DNA of 64,000 nucleotides, from the NCBI GenBank assembly GCA_001599595.1, contig BCHH01000012.1, positions 1,108,561-1,172,560 on the forward strand, given 5' to 3'. The stretch is from Beverwykella pulmonaria (lineage: Eukaryota > Ascomycota > Dothideomycetes > Pleosporales > Melanommataceae). Shown here one piece after another: positions 1-11,057 of this stretch; position 1 is the stretch's first letter; every line of letters starts with the position of its first letter. Below the pieces are notes generated by a model that saw only the letters and a program-made list of their open reading frames with translations, did no database searches and had not been told where the DNA came from. Position numbers and translations under genes: made by a program.

Positions 1-392
1 ATGAATTATCGTTCTTTTTATGTGCGTATTGAAGCTAGAATTATCGAGTTAACGAATCGCACCCAGCTTCAGACAGCCAGCTTGAGCTTAACACGTGACA
101 TTAAGGTCTAGCTCGTGAGTGGCTAACTATAACGTAAACAGTCCATGTCACGTGGAGGGGAAATACGATGTTGTACATGGGTTAGTTTCTCCTAATTTAT
201 GTATCCAGCCTCTCTTCACTTTAAGATAGTCTGACTCAATATGATCTCTGTGCTTTGCTTAAAACATTCTACTGTTACCTTGCAAGGCGATCTATCCCAA
301 TTGGGCTAGAACCTCACCGCCTCCGATCTTCCAGCTATCGACCGATTCCAACTCACCCTCACATTTAGACCCACGACGAATATTTTATCGCA
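1..392. other. upstream non-coding region
   Basis: No long open frame or recognisable element is visible. The last part is the 5' flank of the F-box gene, with a pyrimidine-rich stretch just before its ATG. Confidence 0.4.
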
Positions 393-1787
393 ATGACAGA
401 AACACGGACCTCATCAGACCCTAGAACGCTGACTCATCTTCCAAACGAGCTTCTTGACAACGTCTTCTCTCGTCTTAGTGCCTCAGCTTGCCTAGCTCTC
501 AGCCTCACTTGTCGAAATACAGTCCTCGCCGCGAACAATGCTCTGTACCAGAAGTACGCGAACCACATTCAAGATCGCAGCCGGATAGTCACTAGTATTA
601 GGCCCATCTACCTCTTCCTGCGCACACTTTGCGAGCGTCCCGATCTGGCAGCGAAAGTAAAGAGCGTGACTGTGATGGGGTGGGACACGGAGACTGATAC
701 CGCCAGGAATGGCAAGAATCTGTCCAGCCTGCATGTAGGGATGTCTGGAGTAATGGGTGAAAGACACGATGTCGGCCCCATGAATGTCGAAAAGTCGGCC
801 AATTTCAAGGTTTTCCTAGAAAGAGCCATGGACTTGCAATTGATCCCACGCCAGAGCCGGGACTGGACGTTTGAGCCCCTACGAGCATTGAACACTCCTA
901 TGGATATGAATAAAGATCAAGACCTGGTGCGCAACCTTAAGAACCAAGTTGAAGATGGCTACCTGGTTCTCGTTCTCGCGCTTCTTCCCAATCTTGAGCG
1001 CCTAAGCATTCGGAGATTAAGCTTCCACCCAACATTGGATTGGCAACATTTTCTCTCTAGATCACCAACGGCATTGAAAAAACTGAAGTATCTGAAAATA
1101 CAAGGTGTGAAAGGGGTGTGTACTACGGTGCAAATCTTAGATGTGCTTCCCCAGCTTCGTGAGCTGAATCTGTCACTGGTCCACGTAGAGGATCATGACT
1201 TCACGTGCGATAAGTTCCCAATCCCCCAGCTTACCAAAATTACACTATTTATGGCCCCCACCGCTCCATTTATCCTCGAGAAGCTAGCGAAAGGACAACA
1301 ACTTGAGAGATTTAGTTATACAACACATTCACGGCAGCGCTGGATTGGAAGGATAACCGATATCCTTTCTTCGTCAGGTGACTCACTCCGATCACTGACC
1401 CTAAACGTTAACCGGAAATCAATGCCTAATCAAGGATCTGAAGCCTTCAGTCTTCTCCAATTCACCAAATTACTGAATCTTGAGATATCATATCACACTC
1501 TCTTCCAGCCACTTGGAAGTGACGACGACATTCTAAGATACGAATATATCCTACGCCGACGAATACCATCAACTCTTCTATGGCTTTCGATCCGCTACGC
1601 CCATGGGCTCTCTATTCGTGGCCTTGAACAACTCGCACTCCTTCGAACGAAGCAGGGTCTACCGCCATTCTTGAGCGTGCGCATTTGCTTCACCGTAGGG
1701 ACTTGGCTTTCTTTAGAAGTGCAGGCCGGCCTACACCAGATCTTTTCTGAATGTGCAGGCCAGCTGTACATTCAGTTCACTGATTAA
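393..1787 (+). CDS. F-box domain protein
   Basis: Single-exon protein of 464 residues. An F-box is visible near the N-terminus (about residues 15-55, LTHLPNELLDNVFSRL followed by the CLALSLTCR segment). F-box proteins link a substrate to Skp1 in SCF ubiquitin ligases. The rest is leucine-rich with repeated L-x-x-L spacing, suggesting an irregular LRR-like substrate-binding surface; I see no other named domain. The start is the first ATG before the F-box. Fungal genomes carry many such fast-evolving F-box genes, so the substrate cannot be guessed. The F-box assignment is firm, the biological role unknown. Confidence 0.8.
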   Translation: MTETRTSSDPRTLTHLPNELLDNVFSRLSASACLALSLTCRNTVLAANNALYQKYANHIQDRSRIVTSIRPIYLFLRTLCERPDLAAKVKSVTVMGWDTETDTARNGKNLSSLHVGMSGVMGERHDVGPMNVEKSANFKVFLERAMDLQLIPRQSRDWTFEPLRALNTPMDMNKDQDLVRNLKNQVEDGYLVLVLALLPNLERLSIRRLSFHPTLDWQHFLSRSPTALKKLKYLKIQGVKGVCTTVQILDVLPQLRELNLSLVHVEDHDFTCDKFPIPQLTKITLFMAPTAPFILEKLAKGQQLERFSYTTHSRQRWIGRITDILSSSGDSLRSLTLNVNRKSMPNQGSEAFSLLQFTKLLNLEISYHTLFQPLGSDDDILRYEYILRRRIPSTLLWLSIRYAHGLSIRGLEQLALLRTKQGLPPFLSVRICFTVGTWLSLEVQAGLHQIFSECAGQLYIQFTD

Positions 1788-1804
1788 GTTCTCTCGCTTC
1801 TTAG

Positions 1805-2341
1805 TTGTCACATCCGCCTATAGATAGAAGAGATTTATTTGAAAAGGTCCTCTCTTCCGAGAATAAGCCGAAGATAGCGGCACAAGAAGCCGCAAATGGA
1901 AAGATCAACACTGTTCAGAAGCATTCGGATGCAACACTACGACATATTTCCACCTCCGATGAGAGCATTCAGGATGGTGAAGCCAACTCAGACCATGGTC
2001 AAAGGATGAACATATCAACTAGACTCGCTCGCAGGACATTAACAGACGCATTTATTATTCATTTTTGGAGCTTACAGCATGAATTAGGTGCCATCATTCC
2101 ATCCAAGTGCCTCACATATACAGTAGCGGTCAGATTCCGGGTTAAATCATTACAACATCGGAAGGTGGTATGCGGCGATTTTTGTCCTACTATACAATCC
2201 ATTTAAGCCCTCCAATCAAGCAAAGGCCTAAAGGAGAGTTTCCTTGTAAATGCACTACAGAAGGACGGCATCCTTGTAGCGAGCGGGGGTAATGATAACA
2301 TACCCCGCAACCTCGCTACCGCCAAAGTCCCAACGATACCT
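1805..2341 (+). pseudogene. decayed reading frame, possibly subtilase-like remnant
   Basis: An open frame with no ATG start runs to a TAA at 2204-2206 and then stays open in the same frame for another 45 codons to a TAG at 2342. The second part contains GILVASGGNDNIPR, which loosely resembles the block around the oxyanion Asn of S8 subtilisin-like proteases; this is a weak, motif-only resemblance. The stop and missing start suggest a relic. It could equally be an unrelated lineage-specific gene fragment. Confidence 0.25.
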
Positions 2342-2413
2342 TAGACTATTAAAGGAAGAAAATTCGCACCCACGCTGGATACCTTCCATTAGGCACTCAA
2401 TTGGTAACACCAT

Positions 2414-4111
2414 ATGAAGATGGTTTTAAGTACAATGTCACTCGTTTTACAAGCCTCAATCTTGTGCGCTCCTATCGCATTTGCATCGGCCCAGGGCCCC
2501 TTTCATGCAGAACCTCGAGACAGATCAGATTATGGCAACCAAACATATCCCGAGCAGAAAGGTCGCGACTACGACTACACGGGTTTCAATCCAAACCAAA
2601 CATACCGCGCAGAAGCCGTCATCGAGATGTTCCGCTTCGCCTGGACTGGCTATTGGACATATGCCTTCCCAAACGACGATCTGCTACCCCTAAACAATAG
2701 CTTTTCCAACTCGCGGAATGGATGGGGCGTCGATGCAGTCGATGGACTAGATACCGCCATTATCATGGAGCAGGAAGATATTGTCAACCAAATTCTAAAC
2801 TTCATCCCGACCATTGACTTCACCCAAACGAACACTCCAGAACCTTCTGTCGTCAGCCTCTTCGAGACTAACATACGGTACCTTGGCGGTCTCATCTCCT
2901 CTTACGATCTGCTCAAGGGCCCTTTCCGCCATCTCGACGTCGACGAATCCAACGTAGATGCTTTACTTACACAAGCGCAATGCCTTGCAGACACGCTCAA
3001 ATTCGCCTTCGACACCCCAACTGGCATACCCGTCAACAACATCTTTCCCAATAACCGAACTTTCTCAGCTCGCGGTAGGATGCTCGACGGAACGCGTACC
3101 GCGGGTCTCGCGGAACTCGGAACTCTAGTGCTAGAATGGCAAAGCTTGTCAGACCTAACAGGTAACCCCGAATATGGGGATCTAGCCCAAAAGGCAGAAT
3201 CTTACTGGTTTAACCCCTCGAGCGAAATATGGCCTGGCCTTACCGGCGGAAACTTCAGCGTCGAGACGGGAGAGATCATCGATGAATACGGTGGCTGGAC
3301 ATCCGGCAATGATTCTGCGTATGAGTATCTGATCAAGATGTATGTTTATGATCCGGAGCGCTACGCAAACTACTCTGCACGATTTATCGAAGCCGCTGAT
3401 AGTACCATCGCGCATCTGCTCTCATCCCCGAGTTCACGCCCTGACCTTACAATGGCGGGATCTTTCGTTGGCTCTCAGGAGCTGAATTACACGGAGCAGC
3501 TCGCATGTTTCATTGGGGGCAGTTTCATCCTGGGCAGCACCGCGCTCGGCAAGCCAGAGTATCTGGATTACGGACTCAAGTTCTCCGAGTTCTGCGCGAA
3601 TGGATATCGCTATGCGCCTTCTGGAATCGGGCCTATTCAATATTCGTGGAACTTGACCGAGCTCAGTGATCCCAATTACAACAATCAGTCAGAGCTCTAT
3701 AAGAAAGCAGGCTGGTTCATCAACGACAACAAATGGTTCAGGAATGGCCAAGCGCCCGAGGCGATAGAGAGTTGGTACTACGCGTACCAAGTGACCGGGT
3801 CTCAGTACTGGCGGGACGTCGCGTGGGCATACACGCTCGCGCAGAATCGAACCGAGAGAGTGGGCTCTGGATTTAGCAGTATTTTGAATGTTCTTGATGA
3901 GAATGGGGGTGGCACAGAAAACTTTCTGGCGAGTTATATGTTAGCCGAGGTGTTGAAGTATCAGTATTTGATCCAGGCGCCTGAGGAGAAGAAGGGGGTT
4001 TGGGATGTGGAGTATGCGCCGAATGGAGCAGGGAAGGGTGGGAATGTGAATTACTTTGTGTATAATACTGAGGCGCATCCGATTAGGGTGAGGGCAAAAA
4101 AGGCGGTTTAG
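2414..4111 (+). CDS. secreted GH47 alpha-1,2-mannosidase
   Basis: Intronless protein of 565 residues. A signal peptide (about residues 1-26) precedes a full glycoside hydrolase family 47 domain. GH47 enzymes trim alpha-1,2-mannose from N-glycans. Family blocks are visible: RNGWGVDAVDGLDTAII (101-117), FETNIRYLGGL (150-160, acid Glu151), SGNDSAYEYLIK (297-308, Asp300), QAPEAIES (446-453, Glu449) and the calcium-binding TEAHP near the C-terminus (Thr552). All expected catalytic residues are present. There are many N-glycosylation sequons. The signal peptide and the absence of a membrane anchor suggest a secreted enzyme rather than the ER or Golgi type. A second ATG two codons downstream is an alternative start. 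Confidence 0.93.
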   Translation: MKMVLSTMSLVLQASILCAPIAFASAQGPFHAEPRDRSDYGNQTYPEQKGRDYDYTGFNPNQTYRAEAVIEMFRFAWTGYWTYAFPNDDLLPLNNSFSNSRNGWGVDAVDGLDTAIIMEQEDIVNQILNFIPTIDFTQTNTPEPSVVSLFETNIRYLGGLISSYDLLKGPFRHLDVDESNVDALLTQAQCLADTLKFAFDTPTGIPVNNIFPNNRTFSARGRMLDGTRTAGLAELGTLVLEWQSLSDLTGNPEYGDLAQKAESYWFNPSSEIWPGLTGGNFSVETGEIIDEYGGWTSGNDSAYEYLIKMYVYDPERYANYSARFIEAADSTIAHLLSSPSSRPDLTMAGSFVGSQELNYTEQLACFIGGSFILGSTALGKPEYLDYGLKFSEFCANGYRYAPSGIGPIQYSWNLTELSDPNYNNQSELYKKAGWFINDNKWFRNGQAPEAIESWYYAYQVTGSQYWRDVAWAYTLAQNRTERVGSGFSSILNVLDENGGGTENFLASYMLAEVLKYQYLIQAPEEKKGVWDVEYAPNGAGKGGNVNYFVYNTEAHPIRVRAKKAV

Positions 4112-5236
4112 ATATCAATGAAAGAGGTGCATGGGCCATTGAAGGAGGCCGACGCTAATTGATTTCGGGAATAATATCATGATGCCGTAATTTCATGATG
4201 CGCTGCTAGCTCTAACAAGGTCATTTTCATGAGCACTGCGTCTCTGGATCCTTGATGATACAAATAGCCTCTATATAGTGACTCCAGTCGTGTTAGACGT
4301 ATCCGTCTTTCAAGTACATGGCTATCATCGTCTTCTGAATTGAATGCGATATTCGAAAAAAAGACAGACACTACATAATGATCACGCTCATCAATTGTGC
4401 GTTGCGTATTTCCTATATCGACCTCTTCGGCAACAAGATCAGCAAGGAGGAAAGTGGTCGCACCAAGACGTTTGTCACTGGAAATAAACCGCAGCTACCG
4501 ATTTGGTACGGTGAGCAGTGTGAGAAGTGCCGTGTTCATGCGGATAAGAAGACTCGTTTGATGGAAGTCAAATTGTTGAAGGAGAAGGGAACGGGGGGGA
4601 ATGGAGGGGATTTTGAGAGAAGCTCAGGTGCCTGTTGGTTGATTGAGAAACTAAAGAGGCTGTTACCAGTCTGTTCAACGGTTTTGAATGATTCCATCTC
4701 GATATTGAAGGTTATACTAGCTTTTCTATGCTGGGCTTGCAAGGAACATTAGTCGAGAGGTTCTTCGACATGGAGAAAACATGGAACTTAGTCTAGTTAT
4801 CATAACTTAGTCTTAAATATCCTTCTTTAATAGTTAATTCAAATAAACAAATGATATCTAGGTGATTTAGACTAAGTGATTTTCACTAAAGTGTTCCCTG
4901 TGTTTGCTCCTTGGGTTGAAGGTTTTCGACCATTCGGGTAACTATATCGCAAGAATATCGTGCAAGACCGGAGAGTGGAAAGATATTAACAGAATGTAGG
5001 CGTTTTCTGTTGCAAATACTGTGATGGTTAGTGATGCTCGCCGTGGTGATCATATTGAACCCGTTCATACTTGTAGTAGGTGAGTTCTCGAGATTGAATC
5101 GCGGCGCTTGCCCAATATATAGACATGTCGCGCTTCTGTCCTTAACGACCCTACATTCTTTCTCCTACATCCACTCCACTAATTCTATCGAAAAAGCTTA
5201 TCAACATCTTTGCAATATCTTTTTGCATGGACATTG
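4112..5236. other. intergenic, no supported gene
   Basis: Holds a 124-codon plus-strand ORF at 4378-4752 with no recognisable domain, and AT-rich sequence around 4800-4880. I do not support a gene here. Confidence 0.4.
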
Positions 5237-6130
5237 AGGGCTTTCGAAGACTATGATCCGATTTCTTCTCAAATACGCGATGACCATGTGCAGCTATGGG
5301 CCGCTAGGAAGACGTTCTATTGGCGAAGTAGAAGAGGTTCGAAAAAATAATTATCCACCTATGATGGGGAAGCGAATCTTCATCTCCGTCTAGAAACGAC
5401 CGTTGGGGGATCGTCATTTGGCATGGACCTAGGATTAGTTCCCCTGCCCAGCTTCCGCACTTGCTTACATGCACTCTCAAAATTCCTGTATGAAAACGCG
5501 AAGCATTCAAACATTAATCACGACCAAAAAAATTTGCTTCACGGACTTCAGCTCATCTAGAAAATTACGGGCCGGCCAGGAGACTTCAACAGAGAGCCCG
5601 GCTTGTCTCAGCAGGATGTTTGCAGCCCCCGAAGCTATGAGGAACGATGAGGGCATTATCTCTCGTCATGGATCAAAGACGGATTGTTCTCCCCGGGACT
5701 CGTTTTGCTAGCGATACTCATCATTTTCAGTAGCGGAGAGATCGAGGGCTCCCGGGATAAGATCTTCAATGACTAGCGGTGGTTGGACGCTATTACCGCG
5801 TTATTAGCAAGGTCCCCAGATTTTCTCCCCAGCGATGCATTGGGAATGCATGATGAAGTTATACATCTAATGCGGTCCACAGAAAGAGACCTAAGACCCA
5901 CTGCGATGCAGATTGTTGAGACCCTGAACAAAGAGAGTCCGTTTCGTTCCCCCAGACAGTGTCCTCATACTATCCATGAGACAGTTATGGCAAAAACTGT
6001 GCCATTTCTCGAAACTTCTGACCCTTATGACCTATTAATAAAGGTAATGACAAAGGAAATGGAGTCGTTAAAGACAGAATTAGTAGAAGAAGATAATTAC
6101 TCTCGAGCAAGCAGGAATAAAATAGCATAG
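5237..6130 (+). pseudogene. frameshifted protein kinase relic
   Basis: Kinase landmarks appear in order but in different frames. A glycine-loop-like block (PLGRRSIGEVEEVR) lies near 5299-5340. A degenerate catalytic-loop region (LHALSKFLYENAKHSNINHD) lies near 5463-5522. The segment KICFTDFSSSR at 5529-5561 stands where TDFG is expected, with the Gly lost. MFAAPEAM (APE block) is near 5617-5640. LFSPGLVLLAIL (like DIFSLGCVFLEIL) is near 5686-5721. The C-lobe end LMRSTERDLRPTAMQIV lies within 5783-6130. Stops and frame changes separate them. The order matches fungal Ser/Thr kinases, and the lost DFG Gly and frameshifts indicate a dead copy. Confidence 0.6.
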
Positions 6131-6317
6131 CATCAGACGATTTATGAGGGAGGACAGTTCTGGTCCAATATCAAATACATTTCCGTTATCTTGCTGCAAA
6201 CACATTCCAACCAGTAAAGACATACAATTCTTGTATCAACACCATTTCACGCCCTAACAAAAAAGCCTCCTGATTTCCAATTCTGTGCAACAACCTTTCT
6301 CAAACTGGCATGGCAGC

Positions 6318-6779
6318 TCACGGCATGAAAATCCAAGTAGCACCAAATACCAAACAACAAGCGCCAACTACAACACCCACAATCGGCCCACTGGTCAACA
6401 CCAACGGCTTCACGCCGGAAAACGGGCCCACAATCCCCATGGTGAAATTCGTCTCCGCCTCGGCCAGCTTGATTTGGGTGAAATTCCCACACTGCGAGTT
6501 CAGCGCAACGTCCGCTGTTAGTTTCGGGAGCTTGGCGATGGCGGCGTCGAGCATGCGCGCGTCGTACATGGTGCCGACATTGGAGAGGGCATAGTAAGCC
6601 GAGCGGTAGGTGGAGTTTGCGCCGATAACGGCGTGCGTGGCGGTGATAGAGTAGTCGAGGCAGGGATCTGTAGTGGTTTGGCGTGTGGTAAGGATGGCAC
6701 CTGTGTTGAGCTCTTTGGCGAAAGAGAGATTGAAGAAGGTGAGCAAAAGGGCGAGGGTGGTGAAAATGGTGGAGTGCAT
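6318..6779 (-). CDS. small secreted/anchored surface protein
   Basis: Single-exon protein of 153 residues. It has a signal peptide (about 1-21), a short ectodomain with two cysteines (in DPCLDYS and NSQCGNFTQ) and N-glycosylation sequons, and a hydrophobic C-terminus (about 125-150) that fits a GPI-anchor signal or a single membrane helix. No known domain. The codon pattern and clean frame support a real gene; function unknown, most likely at the cell surface or wall. Confidence 0.6.
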   Translation of the reverse strand: MHSTIFTTLALLLTFFNLSFAKELNTGAILTTRQTTTDPCLDYSITATHAVIGANSTYRSAYYALSNVGTMYDARMLDAAIAKLPKLTADVALNSQCGNFTQIKLAEAETNFTMGIVGPFSGVKPLVLTSGPIVGVVVGACCLVFGATWIFMP

Positions 6780-7509
6780 GTTGGCGATATGGATGTCGAT
6801 GTCAATATGGATATCGATTCGGTTTGCTGGGTATTAAATGGCTTAGAGAATCGGTATATATTATAGAAAAGAGAGTGAACCGGCCACCACGAAAGAAGCG
6901 AAGGAAAATTCAAGGATCGAATCACACCGGGGAAAACGACGAGCAGACGACGAGTCTACGAGCGGGGAGTCCAGAAATATAAGGCGCTTTGCCGCAAGGC
7001 TGCGTTGGGATGTCTAACGTGTGGCGAAACAGGGGTCGGCGTCTGAGGCACGGAAGGCGGTCGTGCCTGAATGCTGGTGCGCTAAGCGTCTCACAAGTCG
7101 CACTGCGCCCGTTCTTGTACACAGATGGAGGAGGTGATCTACAATGTTGTGGATCTGCCGGGATGGTGCGAGGATGGAGTGACTTTTGGAAATGTAGGGT
7201 GATAAGGATGAGAGAGCGAGCGCAAGCGCTGAGATATAAAATGCAATTGCGCGAGCTATCGTACTGTAGAACCGCTAGGACGAAGTAGAGACGTGATGCA
7301 ATTGGTCCGTTTGGTCGATTATGCGGGATTGTCACACCCGGGCGCTAAGGCTGCTTGGGTGGTTGGTTGCACAATGAGCACTAAGAGGGTCACGTGTGCA
7401 GCTGTAATCACATCTAGCGCTATGAAGAATCGAGGATGCACATCCTACATCTCCTCTATATACTACACACAATACAAGAAGTCAAGAGTCGCAGCGTATC
7501 TACTTTAAA
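6780..7509. other. intergenic, no supported gene
   Basis: Overlapping short frames on both strands lack domain signatures and look like mutual shadows. Probably the 5' flank of the surface protein and the 3' flank of the mitochondrial-type protein gene. Confidence 0.4.
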
Positions 7510-8745
7510 TTACATTGCTTCTACAATGTGAACGTGCTTGGAAAAGGTCGCCTTCAAGTTCTTGAGCTTTGCCCCCTGCATTGCGTCATCTACCAACCGC
7601 GTTGCAGTCTGCGCAGCGGACGCCAGATCTTGTTCGAGTGTTTCGGCGTCTGAGGCCATGGGCATGTCAGCGCCGAGGACCTGGCGGGACATCTTGACAG
7701 CGATCCATAGCGGAAGGATGCCTTCTATGCGGCCCCTAGCGCTGATGATTGTCCCCACAGCCTTCATCCGCTTCTCTGGAAGCTCGATGGGCATGGCCAT
7801 TAATTTTAGTTCTTCAGCGAGAGTGGTTGTGAGGAAGTCATCCTGTTTGGTCGCGTTCATGAACCGCGACGCGTATTTGGCGACTTTGCCGTCCCTGTCT
7901 TGCCCCTCTGTGTGCAGCTTCGCACGCACGGCGGCTAATTCAAGCGGAATTCCGATGGTGAAGGGCGAGGCGCGCAGGTCGCCTGGCAGAACCTCCTTCT
8001 TGCCCAGGTGCTCGTCGCTCTCCATCAGCTCGACCAGCTGTTCCACGATGGCAAGAGCCTTCCTTGTCTCCTCGGCATCCCACTCAGACTCGAGCGCCTT
8101 CCAGTGCATTTCTCTGAATACCGTACGGACCAGCGAAGGGTCATTAAGGCGCAGCCCCGTAGCCGCTGCTCTCTGCACCGCCTTCAGGATGAGGTGGTGC
8201 TGTCCCGCACCGCCCAGCTTGCGCACTATCAATTCCTTCCATGCTGGCCTGAGCGGATGTCCCGCGTTCTCGAAACCCTCCATCATACGCACCACGTTTT
8301 CCCAGTCCTCGGGCGTCTTACTCTGTTTCATAACACTATTAACTGTTGTCCATCGCTTGGGAATGTCGCGGTTTACGTCAAGGTGCTCGAGGGGGAGTGT
8401 GACGTCGCCGAGTGTGATCTCAATGGGCTCCGCTTCGAGTTTGGCCTTGTTTTCGAGCTTGTAGACGAGCTTGGCTTGGTCTTTCGTGAGGTGCGAAGGG
8501 AGGAGAATGCGCTGGTTCACTTGGCTGAGGAGTGTGGAGAGTTCGGGCGAGGAGGCTTCGAGGAACACGGGGAGCGCACCTATGTTCGTGGTTAAAATTG
8601 CTGTTTAGCATTAGGAATTGGATTGTGTCGCACCTCGCCGGTAGACGCTGCTCCAAGAGAAGACGCGGCGGGAGGCATTGGTGAGTGGTGATATGGACTT
8701 GGAGGTTAGGGGAGCCGATTGGAAACTCTGCCGTATTGAGAACAT
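7510..8745 (-). CDS. putative mitochondrial helical protein
   Basis: Two exons, 8634-8745 and 7510-8579, with a 54-nt intron (8580-8633); together 393 residues. The N-terminus (MFSIRQSFQSAPLTSK) is rich in Arg and Ser and lacks acidic residues, as in a mitochondrial targeting peptide. The body is almost entirely helical with repeated segments of about 35 residues, reminiscent of PPR-like helical repeats but without a clear PPR consensus. An in-frame ATG at 8835 would add 30 residues. It is divergent from NAA38, sharing a promoter of under 200 bp. I do not recognise the family; mitochondrial location is inferred. Confidence 0.65.
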
Positions 8746-8940
8746 GGTGGATGCGAGCAACTTCTTTTGGTGTTGCAAAAGTTTAGTTTGAAGTGGCTGA
8801 CTAATGCGCCAAGCCGGCCGCCGTTTCCCCGACATTCACACCTCAACGACGTCAAGGTCGCCGAGCATTGGACCTAAAAGTCTCCAAAAGGAAACTTCTT
8901 TCTAGATATCGGTAGCAGCAAGAAATTGCAACCTCACAGT
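8746..8940. promoter_or_regulatory. divergent promoter, mitochondrial-type gene / NAA38
   Basis: 195 bp separate two divergent start codons, so both genes must start transcription within or near this segment. If the alternative start at 8835 is used, only about 105 bp remain. Confidence 0.5.
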
Positions 8941-9406
8941 ATGGACAACACTGAGGCGAGCGTCTACCTCGCCCAATTTATCGGCAAGAACCTCCGCATC
9001 CACACCACCGACAACCGAGTATTCGGCGGCCAGATGAAGTGCACAGACAAGGTGGGCCGTTCTATGTCCAACCATCTTCCACTAACCTCTCTTTTGTTTT
9101 TTTGGTTTTCAATTAGTGAAATCAACCGTTAATTTTCATCTTTCTCGTTTACGCTTTCCCTTGAAATTATTTGAAACCTCCGCGCTGACACCGCTCAAGG
9201 ATCGTAATATCATTCTCGCCCTAACTTACGAGTACCGCGCCCCACCCGCCGATGTCATTCGAGAAGCCGTCGAGGCCTCGGGAAATCCTTCGGTGCCGGT
9301 GGCTTGGAATAGTCGCTATGTCGGGCTGGTGGTTGTGCCTGGCGCGCATGTTAAGAAGATCGAGTTCGAGGAGAGTGCATCTGGGAAGAGTGGAGTCGTG
9401 CCTTGA
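8941..9406 (+). CDS. NAA38: NatC auxiliary Sm-like subunit (NAA38/Mak31 type)
   Basis: Two exons, 8941-9051 and 9200-9406, joined across a 148-nt intron (donor GTGGGC, branch CTGAC), give 105 residues. The Sm fold is visible. The Sm1 part is FIGKNLRIHTTDNRVFGG followed by MKCTDKDRNIIL; Sm2 is RYVGLVVVPGAHVKKIEF. That Sm2 form is typical of the NAA38/LSMD1 subunit, which helps Naa30-Naa35 acetylate N-termini as the NatC complex. It is distinct from canonical spliceosomal LSm proteins, whose Sm2 reads more like RG-N. Short length and intron position agree with the family. Confidence 0.85.
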
Positions 9407-10075
9407 GATTTTAGTTTTAGGTTAGGAGGACAGGATGAAGCCCACAATTTGGCAGCCTAGAAGCTTGGAACCTTGGGGCTGGTTAATCACGTGACATGGG
9501 CTGTGTACCATGTTCAAATTGATACAATTTGAAGGTAGAACTTTACGTGCATGGTATGTTAGTTCATTTTGTTGTAGATATGTAAAAGCTAATTTTCTTT
9601 TACGACATTTACAGAATATTCACACTATCCATGCAACTTCACTATCACCTATTACTGGTTGATCTCATGGTTCTTATTGTTCCAATGACATCATAGCCGA
9701 CCAAAGTTCTGCCGTTACAGGTGTCTCTTTAGAATTCTAGAACTTAGAACATAGTTGACGTGCTAGTGCAGCCTTGAAGACTTTCAGCGTTGTATGCGCT
9801 CTCCTCAGTGAATGATACCCCTCTACGCAGCTAACTTATAGACCTTTCCACCTTGAACTTGATCTTCCTGGACATGATCCACAATCTAGGTCGGTCTATT
9901 CATTCAAGATAGCTACCGTGGCATAAAATTCTACACCAAAACGTTCAAGACGAAAGCATATCGCCTTCAATATACCCTCCAACCCCCGTAGCAATGAGAT
10001 CACCACATCCTCACGTGGCAGTGCTTCACACCATACACCCCAACGCCCCTAAAGTTGTAATTCCAATACCATTGT
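9407..10075. other. intergenic, no supported gene
   Basis: AT-rich, no convincing coding frame. No further polyketide synthase sequence could be recognised downstream of the methyltransferase fragment. Confidence 0.4.
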
Positions 10076-10891
10076 CTATAATTTGCCCACGCAATACTTA
10101 ACCCTGGTGACGGTCTTACCCACTGCTCCTGCTCCCGCTGTAGCTACGAGCCAGCGTACTTGATGGGACTCATCAGTATCGAAATCACGTAGGACTATGT
10201 CGAGAACAGAGAATCCGTTCGCATTTAATACGGTATCCCACCCTTCAGGAGTCAGACTTAGTGATAAAGAACGACCATCCTCAACTCCAAGCCACCATCC
10301 AGGAAATACACCGAAGATGAATCCTGCGGTCCAGCCGGTTGGCCTGAGGACCTCATGCATGATGAGCTTCCCGCCGGGATTAAGTGCTTTTCGAACATTT
10401 CGCAGGGCCTTTCCTAGGTCCGATGTGACATGAAGCACATTGTCAGCGACAACGATACCGTAGGACACCTCCGTATAGCCCTGGCCAGCAAAATCCTACT
10501 CGATGTTCAGTGTCTTGAACGTCATTTGTGAATTAAAAATAGCGAATTCTTCTTGCGTCTTCTTTAAAAATGCTACAGAGATGTCGGTGAAATCGTATCG
10601 GTTGCTGCGTAAAGATTGCAAGGGATTATCTGCTCCTGCTCGAAGTACGCTGGTAAAGTTCCGTGTGGTCGCTCCAGTCCCGCCCCCAACCTCGAAAATG
10701 TTCATACCAGGTCTTTGATGAGCCAGCAAATCAATGTAACTTGCAGCTTGCTTAGCGCAGTCATATTCAGTCCGCTCATCGTACCTATCTTTCAGCAGGA
10801 CCGACTTTAATAAGAGTTCAAGGATTGACTTCATCATTAAACTTCGCAATGACGTTGAGGCCAACGGATGAATTGAACTCACTGTATTCAA
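10076..10891 (-). pseudogene. reducing-PKS C-methyltransferase fragment, one stop
   Basis: One frame runs through the whole stretch, broken only by a TAG at 10496-10498. It matches the C-methyltransferase domain of highly reducing polyketide synthases. Visible are the SAM-binding block NIFEVGGGTGATTRNF, the YDFTDIS block, TFKTLNIE, then (after the stop) VADNVLHVTSDLGKALRNVR, LNPGGKLIMHEV, and FGVFPGWWLGVEDGRS. There is no ketosynthase, acyltransferase, ketoreductase or carrier domain beside it and no good start codon. It is therefore a detached remnant of a large PKS gene. The single stop suggests fairly recent inactivation of this piece, or stop acquisition after truncation. Confidence 0.8.
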
Positions 10892-11057
10892 ACGACTTTT
10901 CTTATGTTAGCAGCCTTTCAGATTGAATCGATCTGGAGGGAATTCAGTCATCGCACATTTTCTTTCCATCATCATTTCCCAAAATCCTTCAGAAGAAGCA
11001 GCTTCTTATAGGAACTTGATAGAAAATCCACAGACAACTATTGCGGTAGAGGAAAGG

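Noticed and set aside
7538..8464. 308-codon plus-strand ORF
   Set aside because: Antisense to the spliced mitochondrial-type gene, which has a better start, targeting peptide and consistent splice phase.
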